This document shows, one piece after another, positions 34,210 through 43,870 of a stretch of 59,918 bases of DNA (positions within the stretch are counted from its first letter, which is position 1; each line of letters begins with the position of its first letter). Position numbers and translations under genes: made by a program. The notes beneath the pieces are model-generated. The model ran no database searches. It saw only the letters and a program-made list of their open reading frames with translations, and was not told the origin of the DNA. Source of the stretch: an uncultured Lachnospiraceae bacterium (GTDB lineage: Bacteria > Bacillota > Clostridia > Lachnospirales > Lachnospiraceae); contig CATLGV010000024.1 in the NCBI GenBank assembly GCA_949948735.1, positions 1 through 59,918 of the forward strand, written 5' to 3'.

Positions 34210-34707
34210 TTAATTAAAATCCTCCTGTATATACCACTCCAGCTCCACAGCCGGGATTTTTTCGTAATGCTCCGGCCCGTCTCCGGTTCTCAGATATACA
34301 TCCCGCACCCCCGCCTGAATAATCATTCGCGCGCACAGCGGGCAGGGCTTTGCCTTATGGACGGACAAGTCCCCGGGATTGATTCCCGCCAGATACAAAT
34401 CCGCACCGATTGTCTGCTCCCGCGAGCAGTTCAGCAGGGCGTTTGCTTCCGCATGTACCGCGCGGCAAATCCCGTAGCCCTCGCCCTGATGTAGGTTTTT
34501 CTTTATCCGCGGGCATGTCCCGATATCGCTGCAATTCTCAAAGCCGCGGGGCGAACCGTTGTACCCCGTAGAAATCACCGCGTCGTCCTTTACCAGCACC
34601 GCGCCGTATTTCCGCTTGATACAGGTGCTCCTGTACGCAAAGTTCTCCGCGCAGTTCAGATAGGCATCCACCTTGGATATCCGTCCCAGGCCTTCCGGCT
34701 TTACCAT
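34210..34707 (-). CDS. comEB: dCMP deaminase / ComEB-type cytidine deaminase family protein
   Basis: 165 residues. Zinc site H85-A-E87 ('AVHAEANALLN') and P-C122-x2-C125 ('KPCPLCARMII') of the deoxycytidylate deaminase family. Upstream substrate segment 'VISTGYNGSPRGFENCSDIG' is present. Converts dCMP to dUMP in the cytoplasm. Starts one base after the protease stop, with GGGGAAA in the end of that gene, so translation is coupled. Confidence 0.92.
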   Translation of the reverse strand: MVKPEGLGRISKVDAYLNCAENFAYRSTCIKRKYGAVLVKDDAVISTGYNGSPRGFENCSDIGTCPRIKKNLHQGEGYGICRAVHAEANALLNCSREQTIGADLYLAGINPGDLSVHKAKPCPLCARMIIQAGVRDVYLRTGDGPEHYEKIPAVELEWYIQEDFN

Positions 34708-34708
34708 A

Positions 34709-35509
34709 TTATTTCCCCATTTCCTCTCTAATCAACGCATATTCCTCCGCAATCGTCCGCGGCGGAAGACTGTAAGTGACATCCGCCTCTCTCTCGGCCG
34801 CATCCTCCGCCACCTCGCCGCCGCAAATCAGCCCCCAGAAGCGCCCGTACCGGTCAAAAACACCGCCGCCGGACATGCCTGCCCTGGCATAGCATGCCGT
34901 CTCCAGCATATGCGTATTGAACACCGGCACAAATCGAATACCCGCTATGCGCCCGCAAAAAAGTCCCATATCCCTATGCGCCGAATCCACGCCAAGCTGT
35001 ATGATTTCCGCTCCTGCGTACGCTTCCGCAAAGGCAGCCCTGTCCGCTTCGCTTCCGACGCCGTACAGGACCGGCCGTACCGCACGCAGCTCGTCCAGAA
35101 GCTCCGGCGGCGCCGCGGCAGTTGATATTTGCAGAAAGCCTACATCGTACTGCTGCGAATACCCTATGATTTCAGCCTTCAGTGCCGCGCCTTTGTCGAA
35201 GGTTACCTCTGCCGCCACATCCTTTCGCAGCAAATGCCTGCTCGCCGCAATAACAATACGCTCACCGTCGATTTCCCACACAATGCCGCTGCCCATGGCA
35301 TCTGCGGCCATTACCCGGGCCACGCTGCGCCCTGCCAGCCGGTGCATCGTATACGGGCCAACCGCCTGCGCCTCCAGCGGAACCGCCGCGCCTGAAACAC
35401 AGGGAAGCGCCGCCATGCCGTCCCCTCCGCTCAGCGATATGCAGATGCAAAACATTATCAATAGCTTTTCCATACCTGCTATTATAGCCTTTCCTGCAGC
35501 CGTTTTCAA
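34709..35509 (-). CDS. Secreted trypsin-like serine protease
   Basis: 266 residues from a TTG at 35509, or 254 from the ATG at 35473. Signal peptide helix 'MEKLLIMFCICISLSGG'. A chymotrypsin/HtrA-like fold with triad (numbered from TTG) H92 ('IAASRHLL'), D122 ('YDVGFLQI') and S213 ('AGMSGGGVFD'). No PDZ domain follows. A TATAAT sits only seven bases before the ATG at 35473, so that start would be nearly leaderless if used as a promoter. It is co-transcribed with comEB, an odd pairing of an exported protease and a cytoplasmic nucleotide enzyme. Confidence 0.82.
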   Translation of the reverse strand: MKTAAGKAIIAGMEKLLIMFCICISLSGGDGMAALPCVSGAAVPLEAQAVGPYTMHRLAGRSVARVMAADAMGSGIVWEIDGERIVIAASRHLLRKDVAAEVTFDKGAALKAEIIGYSQQYDVGFLQISTAAAPPELLDELRAVRPVLYGVGSEADRAAFAEAYAGAEIIQLGVDSAHRDMGLFCGRIAGIRFVPVFNTHMLETACYARAGMSGGGVFDRYGRFWGLICGGEVAEDAAEREADVTYSLPPRTIAEEYALIREEMGK

Positions 35510-35595
35510 TTACACCCGAAAAAAAACGAACTCAAAATAAATCCTGACCTCGTTTCTGACCTTATTATACTACAGAAGCCCCGAAATTTCAAGAC

Positions 35596-35624
35596 TTGTA
35601 TAGCCCCTGCAAATCCCCTATAAT
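35596..35624 (+). promoter_or_regulatory. Promoter of the 35679-37120 gene pair
   Basis: TTGTAT (35596-35601) and TATAAT (35619-35624) are separated by 17 bases, 54 bases before the first start codon. Confidence 0.65.
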
Positions 35625-35678
35625 CAGTCTCGTTCCCCTTTATTCTACTGTTATCAAACATTTCAGGAGGTGCCGCTT

Positions 35679-36206
35679 ATGGAAGAAAACAACTGGCTCG
35701 AGCTGCTGTCCGGACAGCCGCAAATCACACAGGTTCTTGATACCAATCAATATACCCGGCGTTTTGGCCTTACACTGACTCAAGAGGACGCCCGGCTGCT
35801 TGTACAGGAACGGACAGAAAGTCTGAAAACACAGCGGCGGATCGAGTTTGGAGAAGGCATTCTGCCCAAAATTATTTATGCATTCTGTGACTCAGCGTAT
35901 ATCACACAGCACAATTACCGTGATACCCTGATTCGCCTTCAGGATATTTTTTTCCTGTATAAAAATGAGATGCTGGACGAAATCACGGACGACGAGCTGC
36001 TGGAATTTATGAAGGAGCAGTTTGAGGGCGTCTGCTGCGGAGATCCGGATTACCTGGAAGGGACGTGCCTCGACCTCTTCGCGCAAGCCATCCGTGCCGG
36101 CTATTCCGGCTATCAGCAGTCGCAGGGGCGCGGGGAATTTTCACAGTTTGACATTGTAACGCGCTGGGACAGAGAGCTGTATCTGCTGGCGCTCAAATCA
36201 CAGTAA
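35679..36206 (+). CDS. Unknown protein, DUF6323-like
   Basis: 175 residues from the ATG at 35679 (AGGAGG eight bases before). All-helical appearance, with 'FGLTLTQEDARLLVQERTES' near 28 and 'YRDTLIRLQDIFFLYKNEM' near 83. I associate this gene and its neighbour with the DUF6323/DUF6179 pair found together in Lachnospiraceae; that label is from memory. No catalytic motif or membrane helix, probably cytoplasmic. Followed 14 bases later by its partner with the same GGAGGTGCCGC leader. Confidence 0.72.
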   Translation: MEENNWLELLSGQPQITQVLDTNQYTRRFGLTLTQEDARLLVQERTESLKTQRRIEFGEGILPKIIYAFCDSAYITQHNYRDTLIRLQDIFFLYKNEMLDEITDDELLEFMKEQFEGVCCGDPDYLEGTCLDLFAQAIRAGYSGYQQSQGRGEFSQFDIVTRWDRELYLLALKSQ

Positions 36207-36220
36207 CGGAGGTGCCGCCC

Positions 36221-37120
36221 ATGAAATCCACCACCTATCCACCGGAAGAGCTGCTTCCCGTTGTCGCGGAGCTTGCCGTCAAATATGCCGGCTTCGAGCA
36301 TTCCTCCCTTCCTTATGAGAAGGTCCAGACACTGATGGAAGCCGTCCTGTACTGCATACAGGAATACGAAACGGCCCCGCCAGACGCCCCTTCGGACAAA
36401 TCGGTCGCGCAATCTCCCTCTGCTGCCGCACTGCGTGCAAAAAACGGAAAAACCCCCGCCAAAGAAGCTTATCTGGCAGGCCGGCAAACGGTGCTTGAAA
36501 AAGTAGAAGCCCTGCGTTCGCTTTACAACGCGCATATCGATTCCTTCGACGCTTACGGCTGTAAATGTCTTTATGACACGGTTGTCAGCGGACTGGTATT
36601 CTTTCTGTCGCATTACGACGCTCTGTACGCCCCGCAGGAGACCCTGTTGACACTGGATTACCCCATTCTTGGCGGAATCGACAGCATGACCGGTATTGAT
36701 GCCGTCCTGAAATATACCACCTGTATCTTCCTGGAGCAGCGCTTTCTGCGCCGGTTCGACCGCGCCTATGTCCTCAAAATCCTTACCGCGTACCATGAGG
36801 ACTACCGCGATTTGACAGAAAATCTCTGCATGCCGGTGCTGCAAAGCATTATCGGCCATATGCTGCTGCAAAAGCCACTGTATACGGCGGGCTTTCGCCC
36901 GGATGAATATAAATATCTGGAAGAAATATTGCTGAAGCAATCGGATGACGAGACGCAGCTGGCTATTACGGACATGCTGCGCACTATTACAGCGCGCTAT
37001 TTTGACCGTGACAGTCATCTGTTTGACTATCTGAAACACGCCGTTTCCGATATGGCCGCAAGACTTCGAAACAGCGCGCAGAATCATTGTCTGGATAAGA
37101 TTTTAGTCCCCCTCAATTGA
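36221..37120 (+). CDS. Unknown protein, DUF6179-like
   Basis: 299 residues from the ATG at 36221 (GGAGG eight bases before; a GTG at 36212 is less likely). Helical throughout ('YEKVQTLMEAVLYCIQEYE', 'LRSLYNAHIDSFDAYGCKC', 'YLEEILLKQSDDETQLAI'). Always-adjacent partner of the preceding gene as far as I know, so they may form a complex. The stop codon lies inside a CCCTCAATTG motif, and the gene converges on rnpB 31 bases away. Confidence 0.72.
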   Translation: MKSTTYPPEELLPVVAELAVKYAGFEHSSLPYEKVQTLMEAVLYCIQEYETAPPDAPSDKSVAQSPSAAALRAKNGKTPAKEAYLAGRQTVLEKVEALRSLYNAHIDSFDAYGCKCLYDTVVSGLVFFLSHYDALYAPQETLLTLDYPILGGIDSMTGIDAVLKYTTCIFLEQRFLRRFDRAYVLKILTAYHEDYRDLTENLCMPVLQSIIGHMLLQKPLYTAGFRPDEYKYLEEILLKQSDDETQLAITDMLRTITARYFDRDSHLFDYLKHAVSDMAARLRNSAQNHCLDKILVPLN

Positions 37121-37151
37121 GAGTGCCCTTTAAGAAGGGCAGCCTGAAAAT

Positions 37152-37527
37152 GGCAACCGCGGCGATAAGCCGGGTTATGTCGGCGTCGCCGGTCTCCCGG
37201 CGGCGCGAATGATCATCTATCTAGGACCATTGTTGCCAATGGCCTCAAGCGACCTACCTCGGAGCAGGCCGGGCCGGCCTGTCGCTCCTGTCTTGGTCTT
37301 GCTTCGGATGGGGTTTACATGTGCCCTCCTCGTTACCTCGGAGGCGGTGGTCTCTTACACCGCCATTCCACCCTTACCGACTCCCGAAAGAGAGCCGGCG
37401 GTATATTTCTGTTGCACTGGCCTTAGAGTCGCCTCTACCGGACGTTATCCGGCATCCTGCCCTGTGAAGCCCGGACTTTCCTCACCTCTGCCCAAAAGCA
37501 GAGCCGCGATCATTTGCCACAGTTGCC
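37152..37527 (-). ncRNA. rnpB: RNase P RNA, bacterial class A
   Basis: The catalytic RNA that matures tRNA 5' ends. On the minus strand the conserved core is visible: GAGGAAAGTCCGGGC near the 5' end, the GGTAAGGGTGGA region, and the 3' core ATAGATGATCATTC followed by CATAACCCGGCTTATCG. The 5' GGCAACTGTGGC and 3' GCCGCGGTTGCC pair as a 12-bp P1 helix (with G-U pairs), which sets the ends. Length about 376 nt fits class A. A GCCCTT/AAGGGC hairpin at 37125-37140 lies just past the 3' end and may help termination. It sits between udk-like and the DUF6179-like gene. Confidence 0.93.
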
Positions 37528-37563
37528 ATAACCCAAATACCATCGTTTATTACAAATCGTTTC

Positions 37564-39240
37564 CTACACCTTAAAGCAGCTTCCGCCCACAAACTCCCGC
37601 ACAATAGAATTTTTCGGAAGCGATTCCGTACTTACGCCCAGAAAATAGCTCAAAAACTTCAACAGACGCACCGCCTCAAAATATTCCGGCTCGCCCGGCT
37701 CTATGCTGTAGAGCAGCGGCTCCGCATACTGCTTCAGCACTGCAAGCTCATAAATCAGTGCCGAGTTAAACATCGCGTCCGCGCTCTCCTGGAACGGGAA
37801 AATATTCTCCGTTTCCCCCCGCCGCACGGAGGGCCACATCTGAATCGTGCGTTTTGCGCTGGCGCCGCGCGTCCGTGCGTCACGCACCATGCGCCGCAGC
37901 AGTCTTCCATCTGTTGTCGGTATCCGGTTGTGCTCGTCGACATTCAGGCTGGTCAGCGCGCTGATATAAATCTTGTATTTACTCTCTGTCGGCAGCTGAT
38001 GCGACATCCTGTCATTCAGGCCATGAATCCCCTCAATTACCAGAATATCCTCCGCTCCCAGCTGTTTAAAGTTTCCCTTATATTCGCGCTTGCCTGTGAC
38101 AAAATTAAATGTCGGAAGCTCCACCCGCTTCCCCGCAAGTAAATCGCACATATCCTTGTTGAACAGCTCCACATCAATCGCCTCGAGGCATTCAAAATCA
38201 TAATCCCCGTTGGGCTGCTTCGGCGTCTTTTCACGGTCAACAAAGTAGTCGTCAACCGCTATCGGATGCGGCACCAGACCATGCGTCCGAAGCTGCACGG
38301 ACAGCCGGTGTGAAAACGTCGTCTTGCCCGAAGAGGAGGGTCCCGCAATCATTACAAACTTCACGCCGCGCCTTGACACAATATCGGAAGCAATCTCGCT
38401 GATACGGCGCTCCTGCAGCGCTTCCTGTACCAGAACAAGCTCGTTAAAGCCGCCCGCCTTAATCTGGTCGTTCAAATCGCCCACCGTGTTCACGCCGAGC
38501 ATCTCCCCCCAGTCCGACGCCATCTGCATCGAGTGAAAAAGCTTCGGCGAGGGCTGAAACGCATCCAGCTGGGTCGGCCGCTCCTTCGACGGCAATATCA
38601 GCATAAACCCGTTCTCATATTTCTGCAAATCAAAGTGCTGCACATATCCCGTGCTTGGCAGCATAAACCCATAATAATAATCGTAATAGCCGTCCAGATT
38701 ATAGACGTTGACCGTAGAGCTGCCGCGATATTTAAAAAGATTGACCTTGTCAGTCATTTTCTGCTTCCGAAATAAGGCGTTCGCCTCATCCAGCGGCATG
38801 GATTTCTTGATAATACACAGATCCTTTTCGATATACTCCCGCATCTTCGCCTTAACTCTGGCCACAAGCTCATCCGTAACCTCAAAGTCTCCCGCCTTTG
38901 AGCAGTAATATCCGTTCCCGATGGCAAATTCCATCTTGATCCGGTCAACCTTATCCGCCCCGACAACCTCCGTAATCGCCTTCATCAAAATAATCGTCGC
39001 CGTCCGGATATATGTTTTGTGTCCGGTATCGTCCGCCAGCGTCAGAAACTCCACCGTACAATCCCTGTCCACCCGCTTAAAGAGCTCCCTGATTTTGCCG
39101 TTGCGCACAGCCACCGCGATTTGATAGGGATAATCCTTCTGGTATACGCCGGCGATTTCACCGTAGGTAATTCCACTGGGAAATTCCCGTGTTTTTCCGC
39201 CAACCGTTACCTGATAGCTGCTTCTTTTTTCACTGTTCAT
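37564..39240 (-). CDS. Uridine-kinase-like nucleoside kinase with N-terminal TGS and ThrRS-like domains
   Basis: 558 residues. Residues 1-70 resemble a TGS domain ('YQVTVGGKTREFPSGITYGE'). About 75-220 resembles the second additional domain of threonyl-tRNA synthetase ('KVDRIKMEFAIGNGYYCSK'). A uridine-kinase P-loop domain begins at 298 ('AGPSSSGKTTFSHRLSVQL', 'VDDYFVDREKTPKQPNGDY', 'FNFVTGKREYKGNF'). This three-part architecture is common in Clostridia; it is annotated as nucleoside kinase and its real substrate is not settled. GGGGGATTACGG precedes the ATG at 39240. Confidence 0.9.
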   Translation of the reverse strand: MNSEKRSSYQVTVGGKTREFPSGITYGEIAGVYQKDYPYQIAVAVRNGKIRELFKRVDRDCTVEFLTLADDTGHKTYIRTATIILMKAITEVVGADKVDRIKMEFAIGNGYYCSKAGDFEVTDELVARVKAKMREYIEKDLCIIKKSMPLDEANALFRKQKMTDKVNLFKYRGSSTVNVYNLDGYYDYYYGFMLPSTGYVQHFDLQKYENGFMLILPSKERPTQLDAFQPSPKLFHSMQMASDWGEMLGVNTVGDLNDQIKAGGFNELVLVQEALQERRISEIASDIVSRRGVKFVMIAGPSSSGKTTFSHRLSVQLRTHGLVPHPIAVDDYFVDREKTPKQPNGDYDFECLEAIDVELFNKDMCDLLAGKRVELPTFNFVTGKREYKGNFKQLGAEDILVIEGIHGLNDRMSHQLPTESKYKIYISALTSLNVDEHNRIPTTDGRLLRRMVRDARTRGASAKRTIQMWPSVRRGETENIFPFQESADAMFNSALIYELAVLKQYAEPLLYSIEPGEPEYFEAVRLLKFLSYFLGVSTESLPKNSIVREFVGGSCFKV

Positions 39241-39310
39241 CTGTCCGTAATCCCCCTTCCGTCTTCCTTCCTGCGTGCAGACATCCGCGCTGCCGCCGGG
39301 TCGTACTTTA

Positions 39311-40093
39311 TTATATTACTATAAAAGGCTCCCTGATATCCGCTTTGCAGATGCGCACCCTGGGAAGCTCTCTTTTCAGATATTCTTCCATATATCCTAT
39401 AAACAGCTTTTCAATGCCATAATGCCCCGCGTCAATGATTGCCAGCCCCTGTGCCACCGCGTCAATTCCCTCGTGGTGGCTGACATCCCCCGTTATCATC
39501 ACATCGGCTCCCGCGGCAAGCGCATCCTTTATATAGTCCCCGCCGGAGCCCGGCATCACTGCAGCCGTCTCCACAATATCGCCAGGCTCACCAAATACCC
39601 GCACATTCGGAACCCGGAACCGCTCCTTGACCAGCTGCGCACAGTCGGAAACACTCATCCTGCGCGCAAGCCTGCCCACACGCCCACAGCCCTCCTTTGA
39701 AATATCATCCTCAAAGGTGACGCTTAAGACCCGCCTGTCTGCCAGCGACAGCTCGTCCGCAGCCGCGTCCGCCATGCCCATCACGTCAAAATTCGTGTGC
39801 ATGGCATAATAGCTGATATCATTGCGAATCAACCGGTATATCCGTCTGCCGATAAAATCCTCCGCATCAATGCGGCCAAGCTTCTTAAAAATCAACGGGT
39901 GATGCGTCAGCAGCATATCCGCCCTGCACGCCGCCGCATCCGCAATCACCTCATCCGTCGCATCAAGCGCGATGTATATGGTCTCTACCTCTTTGTCTCT
40001 CCTGCCCGCAAGCAGACCGATATTGTCCCATTCCTCCGCATATGCCGTCGGAGAAAGCGCCTCCAGCTTTTCAATAATCTCACAGCATTTCAT
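39311..40093 (-). CDS. Nif3-like dinuclear metal centre protein (YqfO/GCH1-type family)
   Basis: 260 residues, the short form without the central insert. Metal-site motifs 'DMLLTHHPLIF' near 60, 'YAMHTNFDVM' near 97, 'MITGDVSHHEGIDAVAQGL' near 215 and 'AGHYGIEKLF'. Usually a hexamer of unknown hydrolase activity. Next to trmK, as in most Firmicutes. ATG at 40093 follows GGAGG after TTTAGA. Confidence 0.94.
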   Translation of the reverse strand: MKCCEIIEKLEALSPTAYAEEWDNIGLLAGRRDKEVETIYIALDATDEVIADAAACRADMLLTHHPLIFKKLGRIDAEDFIGRRIYRLIRNDISYYAMHTNFDVMGMADAAADELSLADRRVLSVTFEDDISKEGCGRVGRLARRMSVSDCAQLVKERFRVPNVRVFGEPGDIVETAAVMPGSGGDYIKDALAAGADVMITGDVSHHEGIDAVAQGLAIIDAGHYGIEKLFIGYMEEYLKRELPRVRICKADIREPFIVI

Positions 40094-40155
40094 CTAAATC
40101 CTCCGAAGCTTTAAAGCTCTGCTTTTTGTTTCAGCGATTTGCGCCGTCACAATTC

Positions 40156-40896
40156 TTATAACGTAAAATAGCGTTTCAGGCAGACCGAAATATCGCCAAG
40201 CTTTTCATCAAGCTCCGCTACCCGGGACTGCTGTCTTGCCGTAATCGACTCCCTGCCTGCCAGATTGCCTCTGATATTTTCGAGATTTTCCTTTTCCCAC
40301 AGTAAATACCGCTTCAATACCGGATGCGCGTTTTCCAGCAAATACGGGCCGTATGTATCCTGTATGCGCATTTCCCGAAGCGCATCACGTCCGTCGCGCA
40401 CCGCGTCCTCCTGGTTCACTGCAGACGGCCGCACACGCAGCATCGGATAATATTTTCCGTCCTCGCAGACCATATCCTCACGCTCAATTCTCAAGCCATG
40501 ACTGCGCAGATATGCCCGCACCTCGCCCGGCTCCGACTGCGGCTGCAAAATCAGCTGCCGCATGCTCCCTGCAAGCGCCTGTCCGCGCTCCAAAATGGAA
40601 ATCATCAGACGGCCGCCCATGCCCGCGCAGATAATCCCCTCCGCCTCGCCTGCGCAAAGGGCCTCCATGCCGTCCGACAACCGCGTTTGAATGGCATCCT
40701 GCATTCCGTACTGCCGGATATTGTCTCCCGCCCGCCGCAGCGGCCCCTGATTGATATCCATTGCAATCACACGCCCGCAAATGCCGCGTCTTACAAGCTC
40801 TATCGCCACATATCCGTGGTCGCACCCGATGTCCGCCATACACGCGCAGGGCTCCACAAGTCCCACAACCGCCCGCATTCTGTCCGATAACAGCAT
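40156..40896 (-). CDS. trmK: tRNA (adenine(22)-N1)-methyltransferase
   Basis: 246 residues. SAM site 'MADIGCDHGYVAIELVRRG' near 20, 'VIAMDINQGPLRRAGDNI' near 45, 'GIICAGMGGRLMISIL' near 90 and 'LILQPQSEPGEVRAYL' near 115: the TrmK/YqfN signature. Methylates A22 in tRNA with SAM. Just downstream of rpoD, as in relatives. Confidence 0.93.
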   Translation of the reverse strand: MLLSDRMRAVVGLVEPCACMADIGCDHGYVAIELVRRGICGRVIAMDINQGPLRRAGDNIRQYGMQDAIQTRLSDGMEALCAGEAEGIICAGMGGRLMISILERGQALAGSMRQLILQPQSEPGEVRAYLRSHGLRIEREDMVCEDGKYYPMLRVRPSAVNQEDAVRDGRDALREMRIQDTYGPYLLENAHPVLKRYLLWEKENLENIRGNLAGRESITARQQSRVAELDEKLGDISVCLKRYFTL

Positions 40897-40916
40897 CGTC
40901 CTCTCCTTCTACGCCT

Positions 40917-42032
40917 TTAATCCAGATAGTCCTTCAGCTTGCGGCTTCTGGAGGGATGACGCAGCTTTCTGAGCGCCTTTGCCTCAATCTGACGGATGCG
41001 CTCTCTGGTAACGTTAAACTCCTTGCCAACCTCCTCGAGGGTGCGCGCCCTGCCGTCGTCCAGGCCAAAGCGCAGCCGCAGTACCTTCTGCTCCCTGTCG
41101 GTAAGCGTGTCCAACACTTCAACAAGCTGTTCCTTCAACAAAGTAAACGCCGCCGCATCCGCCGGCACCGGTACATTGTCGTCCTGAATAAAATCGCCCA
41201 GATGGCTGTCCTCCTCCTCGCCAATCGGCGTCTCCAATGAAACAGGCTCCTGCGAAATCTTGAGGATTTCCCGCACGCGCTCCTCCGGCATATTCATCTC
41301 CTTAGCGATTTCCTCCGGAGACGGCTCCCGTCCCAGCTCCTGCAAAAGCTGCCTGCTTACGCGTATGAGCTTGTTAATCGTTTCCACCATATGAACCGGA
41401 ATCCGAATCGTCCGCGCCTGGTCTGCAATGGCTCTCGTTATCGCCTGGCGAATCCACCACGTCGCATAGGTTGAAAACTTGTACCCCTTTCGATAATCAA
41501 ACTTCTCAACCGCCTTGATCAACCCCAGATTCCCTTCCTGAATCAGATCCAGAAACAGCATCCCCCGGCCGACGTAGCGCTTGGCAATGCTCACTACAAG
41601 ACGCAGATTCGCCTCCGCCAGACGCTTTTTCGCTTCCTCGTCACCAAGCTCCATTTTCTTTGCGAGCTCAATCTCCTCGTCCGCACTCAGCAAAGGCACC
41701 TTGCCGATTTCCTTCAAATACATCCGGACGGGATCTTCAATGCCGACGCCGTCGGGCACTGAGAGATCGATATTTTCCATATCAACCTCTTCCTCATCGC
41801 TGAGAAGCAAATCTTCGTCGGGCAGATCATCGTCATCCTCCGTAATCCGAAGCACGTCCACACCGTTCTGCTCCAACATCTCAAGAATCCGCTCAAACTG
41901 ATCCTCTTCAAGCGGTATATCTTTGAAAAAGTCGTTGATTTCCTGATATTCCAACACATTCTTCTTTTTCTTTGCCAATGCCAGAAGCTCTTTTAATTTC
42001 GCATCAAATTTTGCTTGTGTGTTTTCGTCCAT
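40917..42032 (-). CDS. rpoD: RNA polymerase primary sigma factor (sigma A)
   Basis: 371 residues from the ATG at 42032 (GGAGG ten bases before; the frame is open further upstream without support). Short acidic region 1.1, region 1.2 '[15 protein letters not shown]', region 2 '[20 protein letters not shown]', region 3, and region 4 with the -35 HTH '[20 protein letters not shown]' ending '[10 protein letters not shown]'. Housekeeping sigma factor that reads the -35/-10 boxes seen throughout the window. 34 bases after dnaG, in the macromolecular synthesis operon. Confidence 0.97.
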   Translation of the reverse strand: MDENTQAKFDAKLKELLALAKKKKNVLEYQEINDFFKDIPLEEDQFERILEMLEQNGVDVLRITEDDDDLPDEDLLLSDEEEVDMENIDLSVPDGVGIEDPVRMYLKEIGKVPLLSADEEIELAKKMELGDEEAKKRLAEANLRLVVSIAKRYVGRGMLFLDLIQEGNLGLIKAVEKFDYRKGYKFSTYATWWIRQAITRAIADQARTIRIPVHMVETINKLIRVSRQLLQELGREPSPEEIAKEMNMPEERVREILKISQEPVSLETPIGEEEDSHLGDFIQDDNVPVPADAAAFTLLKEQLVEVLDTLTDREQKVLRLRFGLDDGRARTLEEVGKEFNVTRERIRQIEAKALRKLRHPSRSRKLKDYLD

Positions 42033-42066
42033 TCTGGTCAATCCTCCATACCATATATTTTTATCC

Positions 42067-43854
42067 TTAATTGAAAGAAATATGCATTTTTCCAAGTTCT
42101 TCCAATGCCTTTTTGCCCTCGACCACCTTACTGAGCGCTGTAATATCCACGCCCGACCGTGCCAGATACTGTTCATAGCTGTTGTTTTTTACACCCAGGA
42201 CAATATCACGAAACGCCTTTTCCCGCTCCGCCTCCGTCTCAAGCTCCGGCAGCTTTGTTGTAAACAGGGACGCGGCCTCGCTCTGCTGCTTTTCATCCTC
42301 AAACATATTGATGATACCCGCCGGATTAAGCCGGTTCTTCTCAATATCCTCGAACATCCGCTCCGCTACCCGGCTGTACAGCGCGTCGGTAAAGTCCTCC
42401 GGCGAAATATACGCCTTGATCTTAAAATAGAGCTGCGGATAGTCTGTCAGCCATGTCAGCAGCAGCCGTTGCAGCTTTTTGGCCTTTTCCTCCGGCGTAT
42501 TCCGGCTCCTGCTCTGGATACCGGAATGCGGTCTCTCCGGCGCAGCCGCATACCCGCCCGTCCTGGCCGCGGTATTTACCACAAGCTTTCTGAGATTGTC
42601 GAACCCGATGTGGTATTTCTCCGCGACTGCCGTCAGATAGTTCTCCCGTTCCACATCCTCGCCAAACTCACAGAGCCGCCGCGCAATCTGATTGTGGAAA
42701 TTGGTCTTCTCCTCGGGGTCCTCCATATTGAAATCCCGTTCAAGCATCCTGATTTCAAACAGAAAGGCATTTTCCGCATTGTCAATCCGCTCCTGAAACG
42801 CGTCCTGCCCGAGGTTTTTGATAAACTCGTCCGGATCCTTATACGGCGCCATATTGATAACCTTACCGGACATTCCCGCATCTCTCAGAATCCGCAGCGC
42901 CCGCAGCGCCGCCTTAACGCCTGCGCCGTCGCTGTCGTAGGCCAGCAGCACGTCCTTGGTATACTTGCGTATCAGCCCTGCCTGTCCCGGCGTAAAAGCC
43001 GTGCCAAGCGAGGCTGCCGCCTGTGTAAAGCCGGCCTGATGCAGGCTGATAACATCCATATATCCCTCGCACAAAATGATATTGCCGGAGCGCGAGGCGC
43101 GCGCATAATTCATACCGTAAAGATTCCTGCTCTTATCAAATATCTCCGTCTCCGGAGAGTTGAGATATTTTGGCCCGCTGTCCGAATCGCCCATAATGCG
43201 GCCGCCAAAGCCGATAACCCGATGGTTAATATCCTGTATCGGATACATAACCCGATTCCAGAACTGCGTCGTCGTTCCGCGCCGCTCGTCCGTCTTCGCA
43301 AGCCCCGCATCTCTTATCAGGTCATCCGTAAATCCCTTCTTACGCAGGTAAACCAGCAGCTCCTCCCCGCGCGACGGGGCATATCCGAGACCAAAGCTTT
43401 TCTTCGTCTCCTCCGAAAGCCCGCGCTTGTCCAGATATTCCTGCGCTTTTGCGCCTCTCTGGGTGCGCAGCTGATAATAATAGAAGGTCGCGGCCTCCTT
43501 ATTTACCGCCAGAAGGCGCTGACGCCGGCTTTCACGGCGCTTTGCCTCCTCCGAATACTCCATTTGCGGAAGCGCCACCCCTGCTTTATCGGCAAGGATC
43601 TTCAGCGCCTCCGGAAAGGTGCAGTTCTCATATTTCATCACAAACGTAAGAACATTTCCGCCTTCCCCGCAGCCAAAGCATTTGTAAATCTGCCTTGACC
43701 GGTTTACCGAAAAGGACGGCGTCTTCTCACCGTGAAAAGGACAGCAGCACATATAATTGCTTCCCTTCTTCTGCAGTCCCACATAACCTGAAATCACATC
43801 GACAATGTCGTTTTTCTGCCGGACTTCCTCTATAAGCTCTTCCGGATAATACAT
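42067..43854 (-). CDS. dnaG: DNA primase
   Basis: 595 residues. N-terminal zinc ribbon C38-x2-H41 and C59-x2-C62 ('[11 protein letters not shown]', '[10 protein letters not shown]'). Core '[20 protein letters not shown]' and TOPRIM domain near 255-330 with catalytic Glu in '[16 protein letters not shown]' and DxD-like '[17 protein letters not shown]'. The C-terminal DnaB-binding part follows. Makes RNA primers for replication. Between dgt and rpoD. Confidence 0.97.
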   Translation of the reverse strand: MYYPEELIEEVRQKNDIVDVISGYVGLQKKGSNYMCCCPFHGEKTPSFSVNRSRQIYKCFGCGEGGNVLTFVMKYENCTFPEALKILADKAGVALPQMEYSEEAKRRESRRQRLLAVNKEAATFYYYQLRTQRGAKAQEYLDKRGLSEETKKSFGLGYAPSRGEELLVYLRKKGFTDDLIRDAGLAKTDERRGTTTQFWNRVMYPIQDINHRVIGFGGRIMGDSDSGPKYLNSPETEIFDKSRNLYGMNYARASRSGNIILCEGYMDVISLHQAGFTQAAASLGTAFTPGQAGLIRKYTKDVLLAYDSDGAGVKAALRALRILRDAGMSGKVINMAPYKDPDEFIKNLGQDAFQERIDNAENAFLFEIRMLERDFNMEDPEEKTNFHNQIARRLCEFGEDVERENYLTAVAEKYHIGFDNLRKLVVNTAARTGGYAAAPERPHSGIQSRSRNTPEEKAKKLQRLLLTWLTDYPQLYFKIKAYISPEDFTDALYSRVAERMFEDIEKNRLNPAGIINMFEDEKQQSEAASLFTTKLPELETEAEREKAFRDIVLGVKNNSYEQYLARSGVDITALSKVVEGKKALEELGKMHISFN

Positions 43855-43870
43855 TCAAACCAGACTCCTC

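Noticed and set aside
37110..37119. CCCTCAATTG at the stop of the DUF6179-like gene as a MITE end
   Set aside because: No TA precedes it and the following bases do not match the longer terminal repeat, so it may be chance; kept only in the count.
42019..43698. 559-codon open frame opposite dnaG
   Set aside because: Shadow of primase; the minus-strand product carries all primase motifs.
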